DNA of 58,956 nucleotides, from the IMG/VR virus record IMGVR_UViG_3300034073_000667, positions 1 to 58,956 of that record. The stretch is one strand, 5' to 3'. This DNA comes from a virus. Position numbers and translations under genes: made by a program. Below, piece after piece: positions 1-9,125 of the stretch. The notes below the pieces were generated by a model. That model saw only the letters and a program-made list of their open reading frames with translations, made no database searches and had not been told where the DNA came from. Each line of letters starts with the position of its first letter. The stretch's first letter is position 1.

Positions 1-76
1 TTATTCTAATCGCAACATTCGGCTAGGCACAGCCCGCGAAAGTTGTTTCGCTATATGCATTTATACGCGTAGCCGC

Positions 77-100
77 ATTCGGCAAAATCGAAAAGCCGAA
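77..100. repeat. Inverted repeat upstream of terminase
   Basis: TTCGGC at 78-83 and GCCGAA at 95-100 form a perfect 6-bp inverted repeat with an 11-base loop. A further ATTCGGC lies at 17-23. In lambda-like phages the cos region and the terminase small-subunit binding sites lie just upstream of the small-subunit gene. These repeats are in the right place for such sites, but they are short and no cos consensus is recognisable. Positions 1-155 hold no gene. Confidence 0.35.
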
Positions 101-117
101 CACTATACCACGAACTA

Positions 118-148
118 TTGACTCCTGGGCTACCTAGAACGATAGAAT
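118..148 (+). promoter_or_regulatory. Candidate sigma70-type promoter for late module A
   Basis: TTGACT at 118-123 is followed by GATAGA (141-146, 17-bp spacer) or TAGAAT (143-148, 19-bp spacer). A start site predicted from these boxes falls at about 153-156, on or next to the ATG at 156, so the transcript could be leaderless. No Shine-Dalgarno precedes that ATG. The promoter call is by eye only. Confidence 0.35.
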
Positions 149-155
149 CATTGAC

Positions 156-713
156 ATGGCAATGATCACAAGAGCGGAAGCTGCTCGAGCACTTGGTGTC
201 ACCAAAGAAGCCGTCTATGCAGCGGTCAAGACAGGGCGTCTAACCACCAAAACAGGCGTCGATGGTCGGATCCTTGTCAATTCCGAGACAATGAGGGATG
301 AATGGGCCCGAAACACCCAAAAGCGAGTGGGGATCGGCCCTAAGCCACCTGGCCCGGGTGCTGAGCGACCAGTTTTGCGACCTCTTTCAGAGCGTCAAGC
401 ACCGAGGGATCGACTGGGTCGGACGGAGGAAGGGATTCCCGAATATGACGAATCTCGAGCCAGAACAGAGCACCTAAAGGCCGAGCTGCTTGAGCTGGAA
501 CGCAAGCAAAAAGAAGGATTACTGGTAAAAGCAGAGGAAATCGAGGCAAAATGGATAGAAATTGTGACATTAGCACGAACAAAAATCTTAGGCATTCCAA
601 CAAAGGCAAAACAGCGTATTCCCGACCTCGATACGGACGCGATCACTGTTTTAGATGACATCGTTCGAGAAACGCTTGAAGATCTGGCCGCAGAAGGCGA
701 GGAGGAGGACTGA
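156..713 (+). CDS. Terminase small subunit, Nu1-like
   Basis: Likely DNA-recognition subunit of the packaging terminase. Residues 1-50 read as a winged/MerR-like helix-turn-helix (ITRAEAARALGVTKEAVYAA), as in lambda gpNu1. They are followed by a charged linker and a helical C-terminal half expected to bind the large subunit. At 185 residues it matches Nu1-type proteins. Its stop overlaps the ATG of the large subunit (TGATG), so the two are translationally coupled. An alternative ATG lies two codons downstream at 162, and neither start has a clear ribosome-binding site. It belongs to late module A. Confidence 0.8.
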   Translation: MAMITRAEAARALGVTKEAVYAAVKTGRLTTKTGVDGRILVNSETMRDEWARNTQKRVGIGPKPPGPGAERPVLRPLSERQAPRDRLGRTEEGIPEYDESRARTEHLKAELLELERKQKEGLLVKAEEIEAKWIEIVTLARTKILGIPTKAKQRIPDLDTDAITVLDDIVRETLEDLAAEGEEED

Positions 714-2566
714 TGGCTTCGATCGAATCAGTTGCGTGTTCGGCGCTTCGAGCGTTCAAGCCACCAGAGAAGCTGTCGCTGAGCGAGTGGGCGGATCGGT
801 ACGCCTACTTGAGCGTGGAGAGCAGCGCTGAGGGCGGCCGGTGGCGGACGCTGCCGTATCAGCGGGGGATCATGGACGCAATCACCGATCCCAAAATCGA
901 GCAGATAACGCTAATGAAATCTGCTCGCGTTGGCTACAGCAAAATCTTAAACCACACGATTGCTTTTCACATTCACCAGGACCCTTGTCCGATCATGTTG
1001 GTGCAGCCAACGATCGAAGACGCGCAGGGCTATTCGAAAGAGGAAATCGCGCCGATGCTGCGGGACACGCCATGCCTGCGCGGCCTGGTGAGCGAGGCGA
1101 AGGCGAAGGACGGGGCAAACACGATCCTGCAGAAGCAGTTCCCCGGCGGAACGCTGAGCATGGTTGGCGCCAACAGCCCGCGTGGCTTCAGGCGCGTCAG
1201 CCGCCGGATTGTGCTGTTCGACGAGACCGACGGCTACCCGCAATCGGCCGGTGCTGAGGGCGACCAGATCAAGCTGGGCATCCGGCGGACGGAGTACTAC
1301 TGGAACAGGACGATCGTGGCCGGGTCGACGCCAACGATCAAGGACTTCAGCAGGATCGAGAAGATGTTCCTGCAGGGCGACCAGCGTCGCTATTTCGTCC
1401 CATGCCCGGATTGCGGGCACATGCAGTATTTGAAATGGACAAACATGCGCTGGACCGACGGCGATCCGTCAACTGCTGCGTATTGCTGCGAAGGCTGTGG
1501 GGTGATGATCCCTCATGCGAAGAAGCGATGGATGGTGGAGCGCGGCGAGTGGCGGCCAACTGCTCCGGGTAATGGAAAGCATGTGAGCTTTCATATTTGG
1601 GCAGCGTATTCGTACAGCCCTAATGCAACGTGGTCGAATCTAGTCGAGGAATTCCTTGACGCGAAGAACGACGCGGAGCAATTGAAAACGTTCGTAAATA
1701 CCGTTTTGGGCGAGGTTTGGGAGGACGAGTACGCAAGCAAGATCGGCGCAGAAGCCTTGGCCGAGCGTGCATCCCAGGAGGATTATGAGCATCTTGTGGT
1801 GCCATCGCAGGTTTTGGCGCTGACGATCGGCTGTGACGTGCAGGACGACCGATTGAGTCTGAGTGTGTGGGGCTGGGGGCGCGACGAGGAGGCGTGGCTT
1901 ATCGACAGGTCGAAGCTCTATGGGGACCCTGCTCGAGCAGAGGTGTGGCAGCAGCTTGATGAGGTGATGGCGAAACCGTTCCTCACCGAAGACGGCGTGG
2001 ACATGAAGATCAGCGTCTGCGCGATCGACTCCGGCGGCCACCACACCGCTGAGGTGTATTCCTACGCCCGGGAGCGGATGGCGAATGGTGTGATCGCGAT
2101 CAAGGGCATGAGCACCAAAGGCAAACCGCCGCTGGGCAAGCCGTCGAAGGTGGACCTGAACCGCAAGGGCCAGGTGGTGAAGAAGGGCGCCCAGGTGTTC
2201 CCGGTCGGATCGGACACGGTGAAGTCACTGCTGTTCGGCAGGCTTAAGCATAATGAAAAAGGTGCAGGTTACTTGCATTTTTATCCGACTGTTGGAACAG
2301 AGTACTTCGAGGAGCTGACTGCGGAGAAACAGGTTCTGCGATACAAGAACGGGTATCCGCAGCGTGTGTGGATGAAGAAGAGCAGTGCTCGAAACGAGGC
2401 GCTTGACGAGCTCGTTTATGCGTACTCTGCATTGCACCGGTTGTACCAGCTCTACGACAGGCGCACGATCTGGGATCAGTTCGAGCGTGTGGTCAGGCCG
2501 ATCGAGGGCGAGCCGGTGATTGCGCCTGCCCGGAAGAGCCGCAAGGCGTTCAATGTTTTAGGTTGA
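713..2566 (+). CDS. Terminase large subunit, lambda GpA family
   Basis: ATPase-nuclease motor that cuts and packages DNA. The deviant Walker A KSARVGYSK (residues 69-77) is the same as the lambda gpA motif. Walker B is DETD (170-173). A zinc-finger-like set of cysteines lies at 231, 234, 258/259 and 262. The nuclease domain shows CDVQDDRL with D375 and a second acidic residue at D439. The 617 residues fit the family (lambda gpA has 641). It sits between the Nu1-like gene and a gpW-like connector, the lambda order. It is unrelated to the second large terminase at 42931. Confidence 0.95.
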   Translation: MASIESVACSALRAFKPPEKLSLSEWADRYAYLSVESSAEGGRWRTLPYQRGIMDAITDPKIEQITLMKSARVGYSKILNHTIAFHIHQDPCPIMLVQPTIEDAQGYSKEEIAPMLRDTPCLRGLVSEAKAKDGANTILQKQFPGGTLSMVGANSPRGFRRVSRRIVLFDETDGYPQSAGAEGDQIKLGIRRTEYYWNRTIVAGSTPTIKDFSRIEKMFLQGDQRRYFVPCPDCGHMQYLKWTNMRWTDGDPSTAAYCCEGCGVMIPHAKKRWMVERGEWRPTAPGNGKHVSFHIWAAYSYSPNATWSNLVEEFLDAKNDAEQLKTFVNTVLGEVWEDEYASKIGAEALAERASQEDYEHLVVPSQVLALTIGCDVQDDRLSLSVWGWGRDEEAWLIDRSKLYGDPARAEVWQQLDEVMAKPFLTEDGVDMKISVCAIDSGGHHTAEVYSYARERMANGVIAIKGMSTKGKPPLGKPSKVDLNRKGQVVKKGAQVFPVGSDTVKSLLFGRLKHNEKGAGYLHFYPTVGTEYFEELTAEKQVLRYKNGYPQRVWMKKSSARNEALDELVYAYSALHRLYQLYDRRTIWDQFERVVRPIEGEPVIAPARKSRKAFNVLG

Positions 2567-2599
2567 TAGGGCTAGACTTACGCAAAATCCAGCCTGGCA

Positions 2600-3148
2600 A
2601 TGGCATTTCCATCCGAAATACGCGCTGGAGACGCCGTTGAATGGACGGATGATCTTGCGCCGACTGCAGATAGCCTGTCGTATTACCTTAGAACAAACGC
2701 TGCAAGTGGCGCGACGGCATCGGGAACGCTGAGCTCTGGGATCTGGTCGTTCACGCTGAGTTCTGCGACCACGACTGCATTCACCAGCGGCCAGTGGTAC
2801 TACCAGGCTGTTGCTGTCACCACTGGTGCGCCGACCACAGTGCGCACTGGACAATTCACTGTTCTGCCGTCTCTTGTTTATAGCGGTTCTGCTACTGCTG
2901 TCGATCTTCGCAGTCAGGCCGAAATTGATCTGGCGAATGTCGAAGCAGCAATTCGTGCTCTGGCAGAAGGTGCGCAAGAATATCGAATCGGCACCGCATC
3001 AGGCGGCCGAATGGTCAAGCGTGCTGAGCTGTCCCAGCTGATTCAGTGGCGCGATCGGCTTAAGGCTGACGTGGCGCGGGAACAGCTCGCGCAGAACGTG
3101 GCCAATGGCAAAGGCGATGGTCGGTCGCTTTACATCCGCTTCCACTGA
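2600..3148 (+). CDS. gpW-like head-tail connector with extra N-terminal domain
   Basis: The last ~70 residues (roughly 110-182) resemble lambda gpW: an acidic helix, a basic beta-hairpin region (GGRMVKRAELSQLI) and a second helix. gpW is the head-tail joining protein encoded between terminase and portal, exactly this position. Lambda gpW has only 68 residues; here a Ser/Thr-rich, beta-predicted domain of ~100 residues precedes it. That domain may decorate the connector, but its role is unknown. The start ATG lies 34 bases after the terminase stop and the gene ends 3 bases before the portal start. Confidence 0.65.
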   Translation: MAFPSEIRAGDAVEWTDDLAPTADSLSYYLRTNAASGATASGTLSSGIWSFTLSSATTTAFTSGQWYYQAVAVTTGAPTTVRTGQFTVLPSLVYSGSATAVDLRSQAEIDLANVEAAIRALAEGAQEYRIGTASGGRMVKRAELSQLIQWRDRLKADVAREQLAQNVANGKGDGRSLYIRFH

Positions 3149-3151
3149 TCA

Positions 3152-4720
3152 ATGGGACTCCGCACCTGGATTTTGAAACGCCTCGGCGGTCGTCGCATGT
3201 ACGACGCGGCCAGGTGGAATCGCTTCACGGCTGATTTCCTCGCTCCGAACACCAGCGCTGATGCTGAGCTGCGTGGCAGCCTGAAGGTGCTGCGGAATCG
3301 CAGCCGAGCGCTGGTCAGGGATAACCCCTACGCCCGGCAGGCGAAGCGGACGACCCAGGTCAACGTGATCGGTCCGCGTGGCATCCAGATGCAGCCGCAG
3401 ATCATGCGGCCCGATGGGCGGGAGAAAGACGAGCGCCGCAACGTGGCGATGTCGGCCGGATGGCGGCAATGGTGCCGGGCCGATAGCTGCGACGTCACCG
3501 GGAAGATGAGCTTCCACGCGATCGAGATGGCGATCGTGGGCTCACTGCCTGAATCGGGTGAGGTGGGCGTGCGGCTGGTGCGGCAGCGGATGGGCAAGAG
3601 CAGGGTGCCACTGGCGCTCGAACTGATCGAAGCGGATCAGATCGATGACGATTACACCGGCTTCAGCGACCGGCCAGGGCATTACTGGCGGATGGGCGTC
3701 GAGCTGAATGAGTGGGGGCGGCCGACGCGCTACGCCCTGCTGGTGAAGCACCCGGGGGACGCTGAGCTCGGCACTTACCTGAACAGGACGGAGAAGCATC
3801 TGTTTATTGATGCTGAAGACTTCATTCATATTTATATGCCTGATCGCATTGGGCAGACGAGGGGTGTTCCCTGGTTCGCGCCGGTGATCACCACGAGCTG
3901 GAACCTCGGCAAGTACGAAGAGGCTCACTGGACCCGGAAGCGAGTGCAGGCAAACAGCCTGGGCTGGATCCAGACTTCGGACCCCGAGGATTTCGGCAGC
4001 CGTGAAAGCGATGGCTCACCGGCGCTTGAAGGCGACAAGCGGCTGTGGAACACCGAGCCTGGCAGTTACAACTTCCTGCTGCCAGGGGAGACGGCGATCC
4101 CGCCTGACTTCGGTCCCGATGACAACCAGTACGAGAACGTGGTCAGGAACCTGGCCAGGCGATTTGCTGCTGGTTTCGGCTGTAGTTACGAAACGTTAAG
4201 CAAGGATTTCAGTGAGTCGAATTACAGCAGCAGCCGGCTGAGCATCCTCGAAGACCGTGATCACTGGCGCGTGATCCAGTCGATGCTGATCCAGCAGTTC
4301 CACCAGCGCGTGTTCGAGGAGTGGCTGATGGCTGCCGCCCTCACCGACTTGCCGATGCCGATGTTCTCGGATGTGTGGACCAGGCCGGAGCGGTACAACG
4401 CGCCGCATTGGCAGGCCCGGGCATGGAGCTGGGTGGATCCGGCGAAGGAGATGAAGGCGCTCGAGATGGCGCGTGCACTGCAGCTTCAGACGCACGCGGA
4501 GCAAATCATGGAATACACCGGTAACGATTTCATGGAAACCGTTACTACGATTGCAAAAGAGAATGAAATCAAGGAGGAGCTCGGGCTGATGGCCGCAACT
4601 CCCGTGCCGGCGCCCGAGCCCGAGCCTCCGGTCAGCGATCCGTTGATCGATGATCTGGGCCAGCCGGTGCGGCTACGGTCTGATCTGTCCAACCTTGCTC
4701 GCGCACAGAAAGATGGCTGA
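3152..4720 (+). CDS. Portal protein, lambda gpB family
   Basis: Forms the dodecameric ring at the capsid vertex through which DNA passes. The 522 residues, the early segment DNPYARQAKRT and the central GIDFD-free lambda-portal pattern (SLPESGEVGVRLV, then IYMPDRIGQTRGVPWFAPVI) match lambda-family portals. A Pro/Glu-rich C-terminal stretch (about 490-505) is probably flexible. The stop codon overlaps the start of the protease-capsid gene by 8 bases. It is not related in sequence to the DUF4055-type portal at 45277. Confidence 0.92.
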   Translation: MGLRTWILKRLGGRRMYDAARWNRFTADFLAPNTSADAELRGSLKVLRNRSRALVRDNPYARQAKRTTQVNVIGPRGIQMQPQIMRPDGREKDERRNVAMSAGWRQWCRADSCDVTGKMSFHAIEMAIVGSLPESGEVGVRLVRQRMGKSRVPLALELIEADQIDDDYTGFSDRPGHYWRMGVELNEWGRPTRYALLVKHPGDAELGTYLNRTEKHLFIDAEDFIHIYMPDRIGQTRGVPWFAPVITTSWNLGKYEEAHWTRKRVQANSLGWIQTSDPEDFGSRESDGSPALEGDKRLWNTEPGSYNFLLPGETAIPPDFGPDDNQYENVVRNLARRFAAGFGCSYETLSKDFSESNYSSSRLSILEDRDHWRVIQSMLIQQFHQRVFEEWLMAAALTDLPMPMFSDVWTRPERYNAPHWQARAWSWVDPAKEMKALEMARALQLQTHAEQIMEYTGNDFMETVTTIAKENEIKEELGLMAATPVPAPEPEPPVSDPLIDDLGQPVRLRSDLSNLARAQKDG

Positions 4721-7469
4721 GGTCAACGGGGTCGAGATCGACCTGATGCCCACCGAGGGCATGCGCGAGGAGGCTGAGCGCTATCAGGCGTGGAAAGAAG
4801 AGGGCCGCGATGGTGGCACGGATGTGGCCGCCACCCGGGCCCGGCAGATCCTGAGCGGTGACGAGCTCAGCGCCGACACCGTGATCACCATGTCGGCATG
4901 GTTCGCCCGGCACGAGGTGGACAAGCAGGGCCAGGGGTTCAGTCCTGATGAGGATGGCTATCCCTCGCCAGGTCGCGTGGCTTGGGCCGCCTGGGGCGGT
5001 GATGCAGGTAAAAGGTGGAGTGATGCGAAGGCCGATAGCATCAAGGCAGCACAAGAACGCTCCATGGAACTTCGCGCCGCTCCCGACGAACTGAAAGAGG
5101 GAGATTTTGTCAGTTGGAACTCGAGCGGCGGTCGCGCTCGTGGGCGAATCGAACACATCATGCGCGAAGGCACTCTTGGCGTGCCTGACAGCGAATTCAG
5201 CATCGAGGCCACCGAAGAGGACCCGGCCGCGCTGATTCGGATCTACCGGGATGGTGAGCCGACTGAGGTGATGGTGGGCCACCGATTCAGCACGTTGACC
5301 AAGATCCAGCCGATTGATGGCGAGGAAGGTCGTCCCTACCCGAACGAGCACGCCGCTCGGCTGCTGGACCCGGGCATGTTTGAGCGGTTCCGCCGGGTGA
5401 ATGACGACCTTGGCGCAGGCGTTGATGCGATTTATGGCATCAATGAAGACGAACCGGTGCGACTGCAGGCAATTCGATTCGACGCCTCTCGCTTTAGCGT
5501 GTCAGAGGCAAGGGAGTGGTTGGATGACAACGACTACCAGCCGATCGAATTTGAGGAGGCCACCGGGGAGCGTGTCATGAAACTTGATCTGAAGCGGATC
5601 AACAAGGAGGGCCTGAAGCGCGAGGTCGCCCAGGGCATGCGTGTCGAGGAGAAGGCCGACGATCGGCTGACCTTCTCGTTCAGCTCCGAAGCTCCGGTGG
5701 AGCGCTGGTGGGGGCGTGAGGTGCTGGTGCACGACGCTGAGTCGATGGACCTGAGCCGCATGAATGACGGCGGCGCGTGGCTGTGGAACCACAATCGCGA
5801 CGTGGTGCTGGGCGTGGCCGAGAGGGCTTGGCTGGGCGACGATCGCCGGCTTTACGCGACCGTGATGTGGAGTCCTAACACGATGGAGAAGGGCACCGAG
5901 GAGTACAAGCGCCGCCGCGACATCGAAGCAGGAATCGTTCGCAATGTGTCTTTTGCGTACGAAATTGCAGATGTTCGCGAATCGTCAAACGGCGACTTTC
6001 TCGTTACAAAATGGAATGTACTTGAAGTATCATCTGTGAGCGTTCCGGCTGATCAATCGGTTGGCCTCGGACGTGCCCTTGATGTTGTAGAAGCTGCTGA
6101 CGTTATGCTTGACCACGAGCAGTCCGCCGAGCGCGGTACTGAAAAACAACCTGTGCCCTCAACAATGGAACAATCCATCGACATCAAAGAGGTGCAATCC
6201 GCCGCTCGGGCTGCTGAGCGTGATCGGGTCGCCACCATTCGCGCTATGTGCGAGCAGCATCAGGTCGGCGCTGAGCTGGCTGACAAGCTGATCAACGACG
6301 ACGCTTCTGTCGATCAGGCTCGCGAGGCCGTCCTGACCCAACTCGGCCGCAGCCGCAAGGAGTTCCAGGGCCGCATTCACGACGACGGCGCTGCTGCCAT
6401 CGGCCTGACCCAGCAAGAGGTCAAGCGCTACAGCCTGATGAACGTGATCCGTCACCTGGCTGACCCCACCGACCGCTCCGCTCGTGAAGCTGCTGCTTTC
6501 GAGATCGAGTGCTCTAAGGCCGCCGAAGGCAAGCTCGGCCGCGCTGCCAAGGGCGTTGTGATGCCCTGGGATGTGCTGTCCGCTCCTGCTGTTCGCTCCC
6601 AGAACGTCGGCACCGCTACCGCTGGTGGCTACCTGGTCGACACCCAACTGCTGACCGGTTCGTTCATCGACCTGGTTCGCAACCGCTCCGCTCTGCTGGG
6701 CCTGAATGTCACCACCCTGACCGGCCTGGTCGGCAACGTGGACATCCCCAAGAAGACTGGCGCCACCACTGCCTACTGGGTGGGTGAGGACGTCGCCGTC
6801 ACCGAGAGCGCAATGACTCTGGGTCAGATCTCGATGACCCCCAAGTCGCTCGGCGGTTTCGTTGACATCACCCGTCGCCTGATGCAGCAGGCCTCGATGG
6901 ATGTTGAGGCCATGGTCCGCGCTGACCTGGCTGAGTCCATCGCCCTGGCGATCGACTACTCCGGCATCTACGGCCTGGGTGGCTCCTCCGCTCTGCTGGG
7001 CATCAAGAACATCACCGGTGTTGGCTCAGAGACCCTGGCCAGCAACGCTGATACCAACAAGGCCATCGACGGCACCACCTACTACTTCGGCACCTTCGCC
7101 GACTACGTCAACATGGAGACCACCGTGTCGGTGGCCAACCTGGACGTGGATTCGATGTTCTATGTGGGCAACGCTCACGTTCGCGGTGCTCTGAAGCAGA
7201 CCCTGCGCAACACCAACAGCGAGCGCTTCATCTGGGAGAACAACGAGGTCAACGGTTACGGCGCTCGCGTGTCGAACCAGCTGATCGGCTCGAACGTGAT
7301 CTTCGGCGACTTCAGCCAGGCCATCTTCGGCTTCTGGTCCGGCGTCGACATCACCGTCGATCCCTACAGCAACAGCACCAAGGGCACCACTCGCATCGTG
7401 GCCTTCCAGGATGTGGACTTCGGTGTTCGCAACCCCGGTGCTTTCGTGTTCGGCTCCGGCAACGCCTGA
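4713..7469 (+). CDS. Fused prohead protease and HK97-fold major capsid protein
   Basis: One 918-residue frame carries several head functions. Residues ~1-125 are a module containing GYPSPGRVAWAAWGGDAG. Residues ~127-205 look like a DUF2945/Hva1-type TUDOR domain (EGDFVSWNSSGGRARGRI). Residues ~210-285 resemble the XkdF-like domain. Residues ~290-460 are an HK97-type prohead protease with probable catalytic H360, S413 and E438. Residues ~485-620 are a scaffold-like delta region, and ~633-918 are an HK97-fold major capsid protein. The ATG at 4713 overlaps the portal stop. Internal starts are possible at 5577 (GGGGAG six bases upstream), giving protease-capsid only, and at 6165. Maturation should release the capsid protein. 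Confidence 0.9.
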   Translation: MAEVNGVEIDLMPTEGMREEAERYQAWKEEGRDGGTDVAATRARQILSGDELSADTVITMSAWFARHEVDKQGQGFSPDEDGYPSPGRVAWAAWGGDAGKRWSDAKADSIKAAQERSMELRAAPDELKEGDFVSWNSSGGRARGRIEHIMREGTLGVPDSEFSIEATEEDPAALIRIYRDGEPTEVMVGHRFSTLTKIQPIDGEEGRPYPNEHAARLLDPGMFERFRRVNDDLGAGVDAIYGINEDEPVRLQAIRFDASRFSVSEAREWLDDNDYQPIEFEEATGERVMKLDLKRINKEGLKREVAQGMRVEEKADDRLTFSFSSEAPVERWWGREVLVHDAESMDLSRMNDGGAWLWNHNRDVVLGVAERAWLGDDRRLYATVMWSPNTMEKGTEEYKRRRDIEAGIVRNVSFAYEIADVRESSNGDFLVTKWNVLEVSSVSVPADQSVGLGRALDVVEAADVMLDHEQSAERGTEKQPVPSTMEQSIDIKEVQSAARAAERDRVATIRAMCEQHQVGAELADKLINDDASVDQAREAVLTQLGRSRKEFQGRIHDDGAAAIGLTQQEVKRYSLMNVIRHLADPTDRSAREAAAFEIECSKAAEGKLGRAAKGVVMPWDVLSAPAVRSQNVGTATAGGYLVDTQLLTGSFIDLVRNRSALLGLNVTTLTGLVGNVDIPKKTGATTAYWVGEDVAVTESAMTLGQISMTPKSLGGFVDITRRLMQQASMDVEAMVRADLAESIALAIDYSGIYGLGGSSALLGIKNITGVGSETLASNADTNKAIDGTTYYFGTFADYVNMETTVSVANLDVDSMFYVGNAHVRGALKQTLRNTNSERFIWENNEVNGYGARVSNQLIGSNVIFGDFSQAIFGFWSGVDITVDPYSNSTKGTTRIVAFQDVDFGVRNPGAFVFGSGNA

Positions 7470-7696
7470 TGAGCTGGTTCAAGCTGACCACTGACGTGAT
7501 GGTTCGCGGCACCTCCCGGGCAACCGGTGAGGTGCTCGACCTCTCCGAGAGTGAAGGCCAGCTCTTGGTTGGCCTCAGTCGAGCTGTGCGCTGCGAGGCA
7601 CCTGCGCCTCCAGAGCCTGTTTGCCCCATGCCCGCACCAGAGGCGAAGAAGCCTACTGTGCGTCGCACCATCAAACCACTTTCCCAGGAGGACTGA
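7469..7696 (+). CDS. Small hypothetical head-region protein
   Basis: This 75-residue protein has no recognised family. Residues 1-45 look folded (MSWFKLTTDVMVRG), followed by a Pro-rich middle (APAPPEPVCPMPAPEAKKP) and a basic tail. Its ATG overlaps the capsid stop by one base and AGGAGG before its own stop serves the next gene, so it is embedded in the operon. Module E has a similarly placed small Pro-containing protein at 51262, after its decoration protein. Confidence 0.6.
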   Translation: MSWFKLTTDVMVRGTSRATGEVLDLSESEGQLLVGLSRAVRCEAPAPPEPVCPMPAPEAKKPTVRRTIKPLSQED

Positions 7697-7699
7697 TCC

Positions 7700-8080
7700 A
7701 TGGCCCTGAGCCAACGCAATTTTGAAGCGCTGCAGCACTTCAGCGCTTATGCCCCCGCAACTGTGACGGCCACCGGCGCCGGCACCGGTGTGGATCTGAT
7801 GGGCTACGACGGCGACGTCGTGTTCGTGATGCAGGCAACCGCTGCTGGCGCTGATGCCGGCTTCTCGGTGCGCCTTGAGCACAGCGATGCGAGCGGCAGC
7901 GGCTACGAAGCCATCACCGGCGCAGCTTTCGACGACATCGAGAACGCTGCCTACTTGGATTCCGTGACCATCTCGAAGGACGATGTCAAGCGCTATGTGC
8001 GCGTAAACATCCACACCGAGACTGGCACCGCTAGCTCGATTATTTCGGTTACCGGTTTCGGCGCCAAGAAGTATCAGTGA
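7700..8080 (+). CDS. Probable head decoration or stabilisation protein
   Basis: 126 residues, beta-rich and free of long helices, encoded just after the capsid gene where lambda-like phages place gpD-type decoration proteins. It has a strong ribosome-binding site (AGGAGG, 8 bases before ATG). No recognisable family motif is visible, so the assignment rests on position and size. Module E has a positional counterpart of 139 residues at 50843 without obvious sequence similarity. Confidence 0.5.
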   Translation: MALSQRNFEALQHFSAYAPATVTATGAGTGVDLMGYDGDVVFVMQATAAGADAGFSVRLEHSDASGSGYEAITGAAFDDIENAAYLDSVTISKDDVKRYVRVNIHTETGTASSIISVTGFGAKKYQ

Positions 8081-8511
8081 TCGTAGACGATCCTGCTATT
8101 TATATGGCAGACTTTGGCGTCACTGTTGTCAGTGGCGCCATTTCTGGCCTCGGCATTTTTGATATGCCGAGTGAGATGATTATTGACAATCAGATTATTA
8201 CGACGGACTATACGCTGACCTGTGCAGCGTCAGAGTTTGGGCATTTGCTTTACGGCTCTAAGCTGACCGTAAATGGCGCCCTTTATAGCGTTAGAGCTAC
8301 GCAGTTAGTGCACGATGGGGTTTTTGTTCAAATAAGCCTGCAGCGAGACGTCGACACCCCGACCTCGATCAGCAGTGTATCACTTGATGGCAATAGCGCT
8401 AATTTACAGATAGACGACCTAGGTGTTGAGCAGCTTGATCCTGGGATCGATGGTGGATTGGCTGGGACCGATTACATTGATGGCAACGTCTTGGATGGTG
8501 GAGCGGCATGA
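8077..8511 (+). CDS. Probable head-tail joining protein (gpFII-like)
   Basis: 144 residues if translation begins at the GTG at 8077, which overlaps the preceding stop. An in-frame ATG at 8104 (MADFGVTVV) is an alternative that would resemble lambda gpFII, which also begins MADF. The core pattern, an N-terminal segment, then a small beta-barrel (LLYGSKLTVNGALYSVRA), fits head-completion proteins. The acidic Gly-rich tail (about 115-144) is extra. Its place between the decoration and tail-terminator genes supports the call, though similarity is weak. Confidence 0.5.
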   Translation: MIVDDPAIYMADFGVTVVSGAISGLGIFDMPSEMIIDNQIITTDYTLTCAASEFGHLLYGSKLTVNGALYSVRATQLVHDGVFVQISLQRDVDTPTSISSVSLDGNSANLQIDDLGVEQLDPGIDGGLAGTDYIDGNVLDGGAA

Positions 8512-9125
8512 GCAGCGTCGCGCAGTTCCAGATGCGGGGAGACACCGCAGCGAACTGGACAGCAGAAAATCCTGTTCTGCTGCTTCGAGAGTTGGGATTT
8601 GAGACTGACACCAGGAAGTTCAAGATCGGCGACGGCACGACCGCCTGGAACTCGCTGCTCTACGTCCAGGGCTACGACAATCCCACATTTACAACTCTTG
8701 CCTGCACTGGCATAGCAACTCTCCCTCATATTCACGGTGCCCTTGCCGGGCCTGTTTATATTCACTGCAGAAATGGGAGCGCCTCAACCCTTGCAAAAGG
8801 AACGCCTGTTTATATTACCGGAAACGTTGGAGACACATCAACAGTAATCGTGGAAGCGGCTGATGCTTCTAATCTTGCAAAGATGCCAGCGATTGGAATT
8901 CTGGATGCCGCAATTGCCGCCGGAGCTGATGGCCATCTTGTGATTTCTGGAGAGATCACCGCAATGAATACAAATGGTTATGCTGTCAACTCTGCATTAT
9001 ATGTCGCGGAAGGCGGTGGTTTTACGACTGCTCCACCCACTAACAAGCAGCCAATCGGTCGCGTCACCAGGGGCAACAGCAACACCGGCGCTTTGGTTGT
9101 CATGGGTCCAGGGGTTGTGCTGTGA
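8508..9125 (+). CDS. Virion protein with fibre-type N-terminal motif
   Basis: 205 residues. The N-terminal ~45 residues carry the pattern QFQMRGDTAANW ... ELGFETDTRKFKIGDG, common at the start of phage tail fibres and receptor-binding proteins (the Mtd-N/hyaluronidase-like repeat). The rest is a small beta-rich domain reminiscent of capsid-decorating proteins (GTPVYITGNVGD, IGILDAAI). It lies between neck genes rather than near the fibre locus, so a head or neck fibre is more likely than a tail fibre. ATGA overlap with the upstream gene; its stop overlaps the GTG of the next. Confidence 0.5.
   Translation: MSSVAQFQMRGDTAANWTAENPVLLLRELGFETDTRKFKIGDGTTAWNSLLYVQGYDNPTFTTLACTGIATLPHIHGALAGPVYIHCRNGSASTLAKGTPVYITGNVGDTSTVIVEAADASNLAKMPAIGILDAAIAAGADGHLVISGEITAMNTNGYAVNSALYVAEGGGFTTAPPTNKQPIGRVTRGNSNTGALVVMGPGVVL

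Noticed and set aside
4632-5351. 239-codon minus-strand frame opposite portal and capsid fusion
   Set aside because: It crosses the junction of two real plus-strand genes and has no recognisable motifs.
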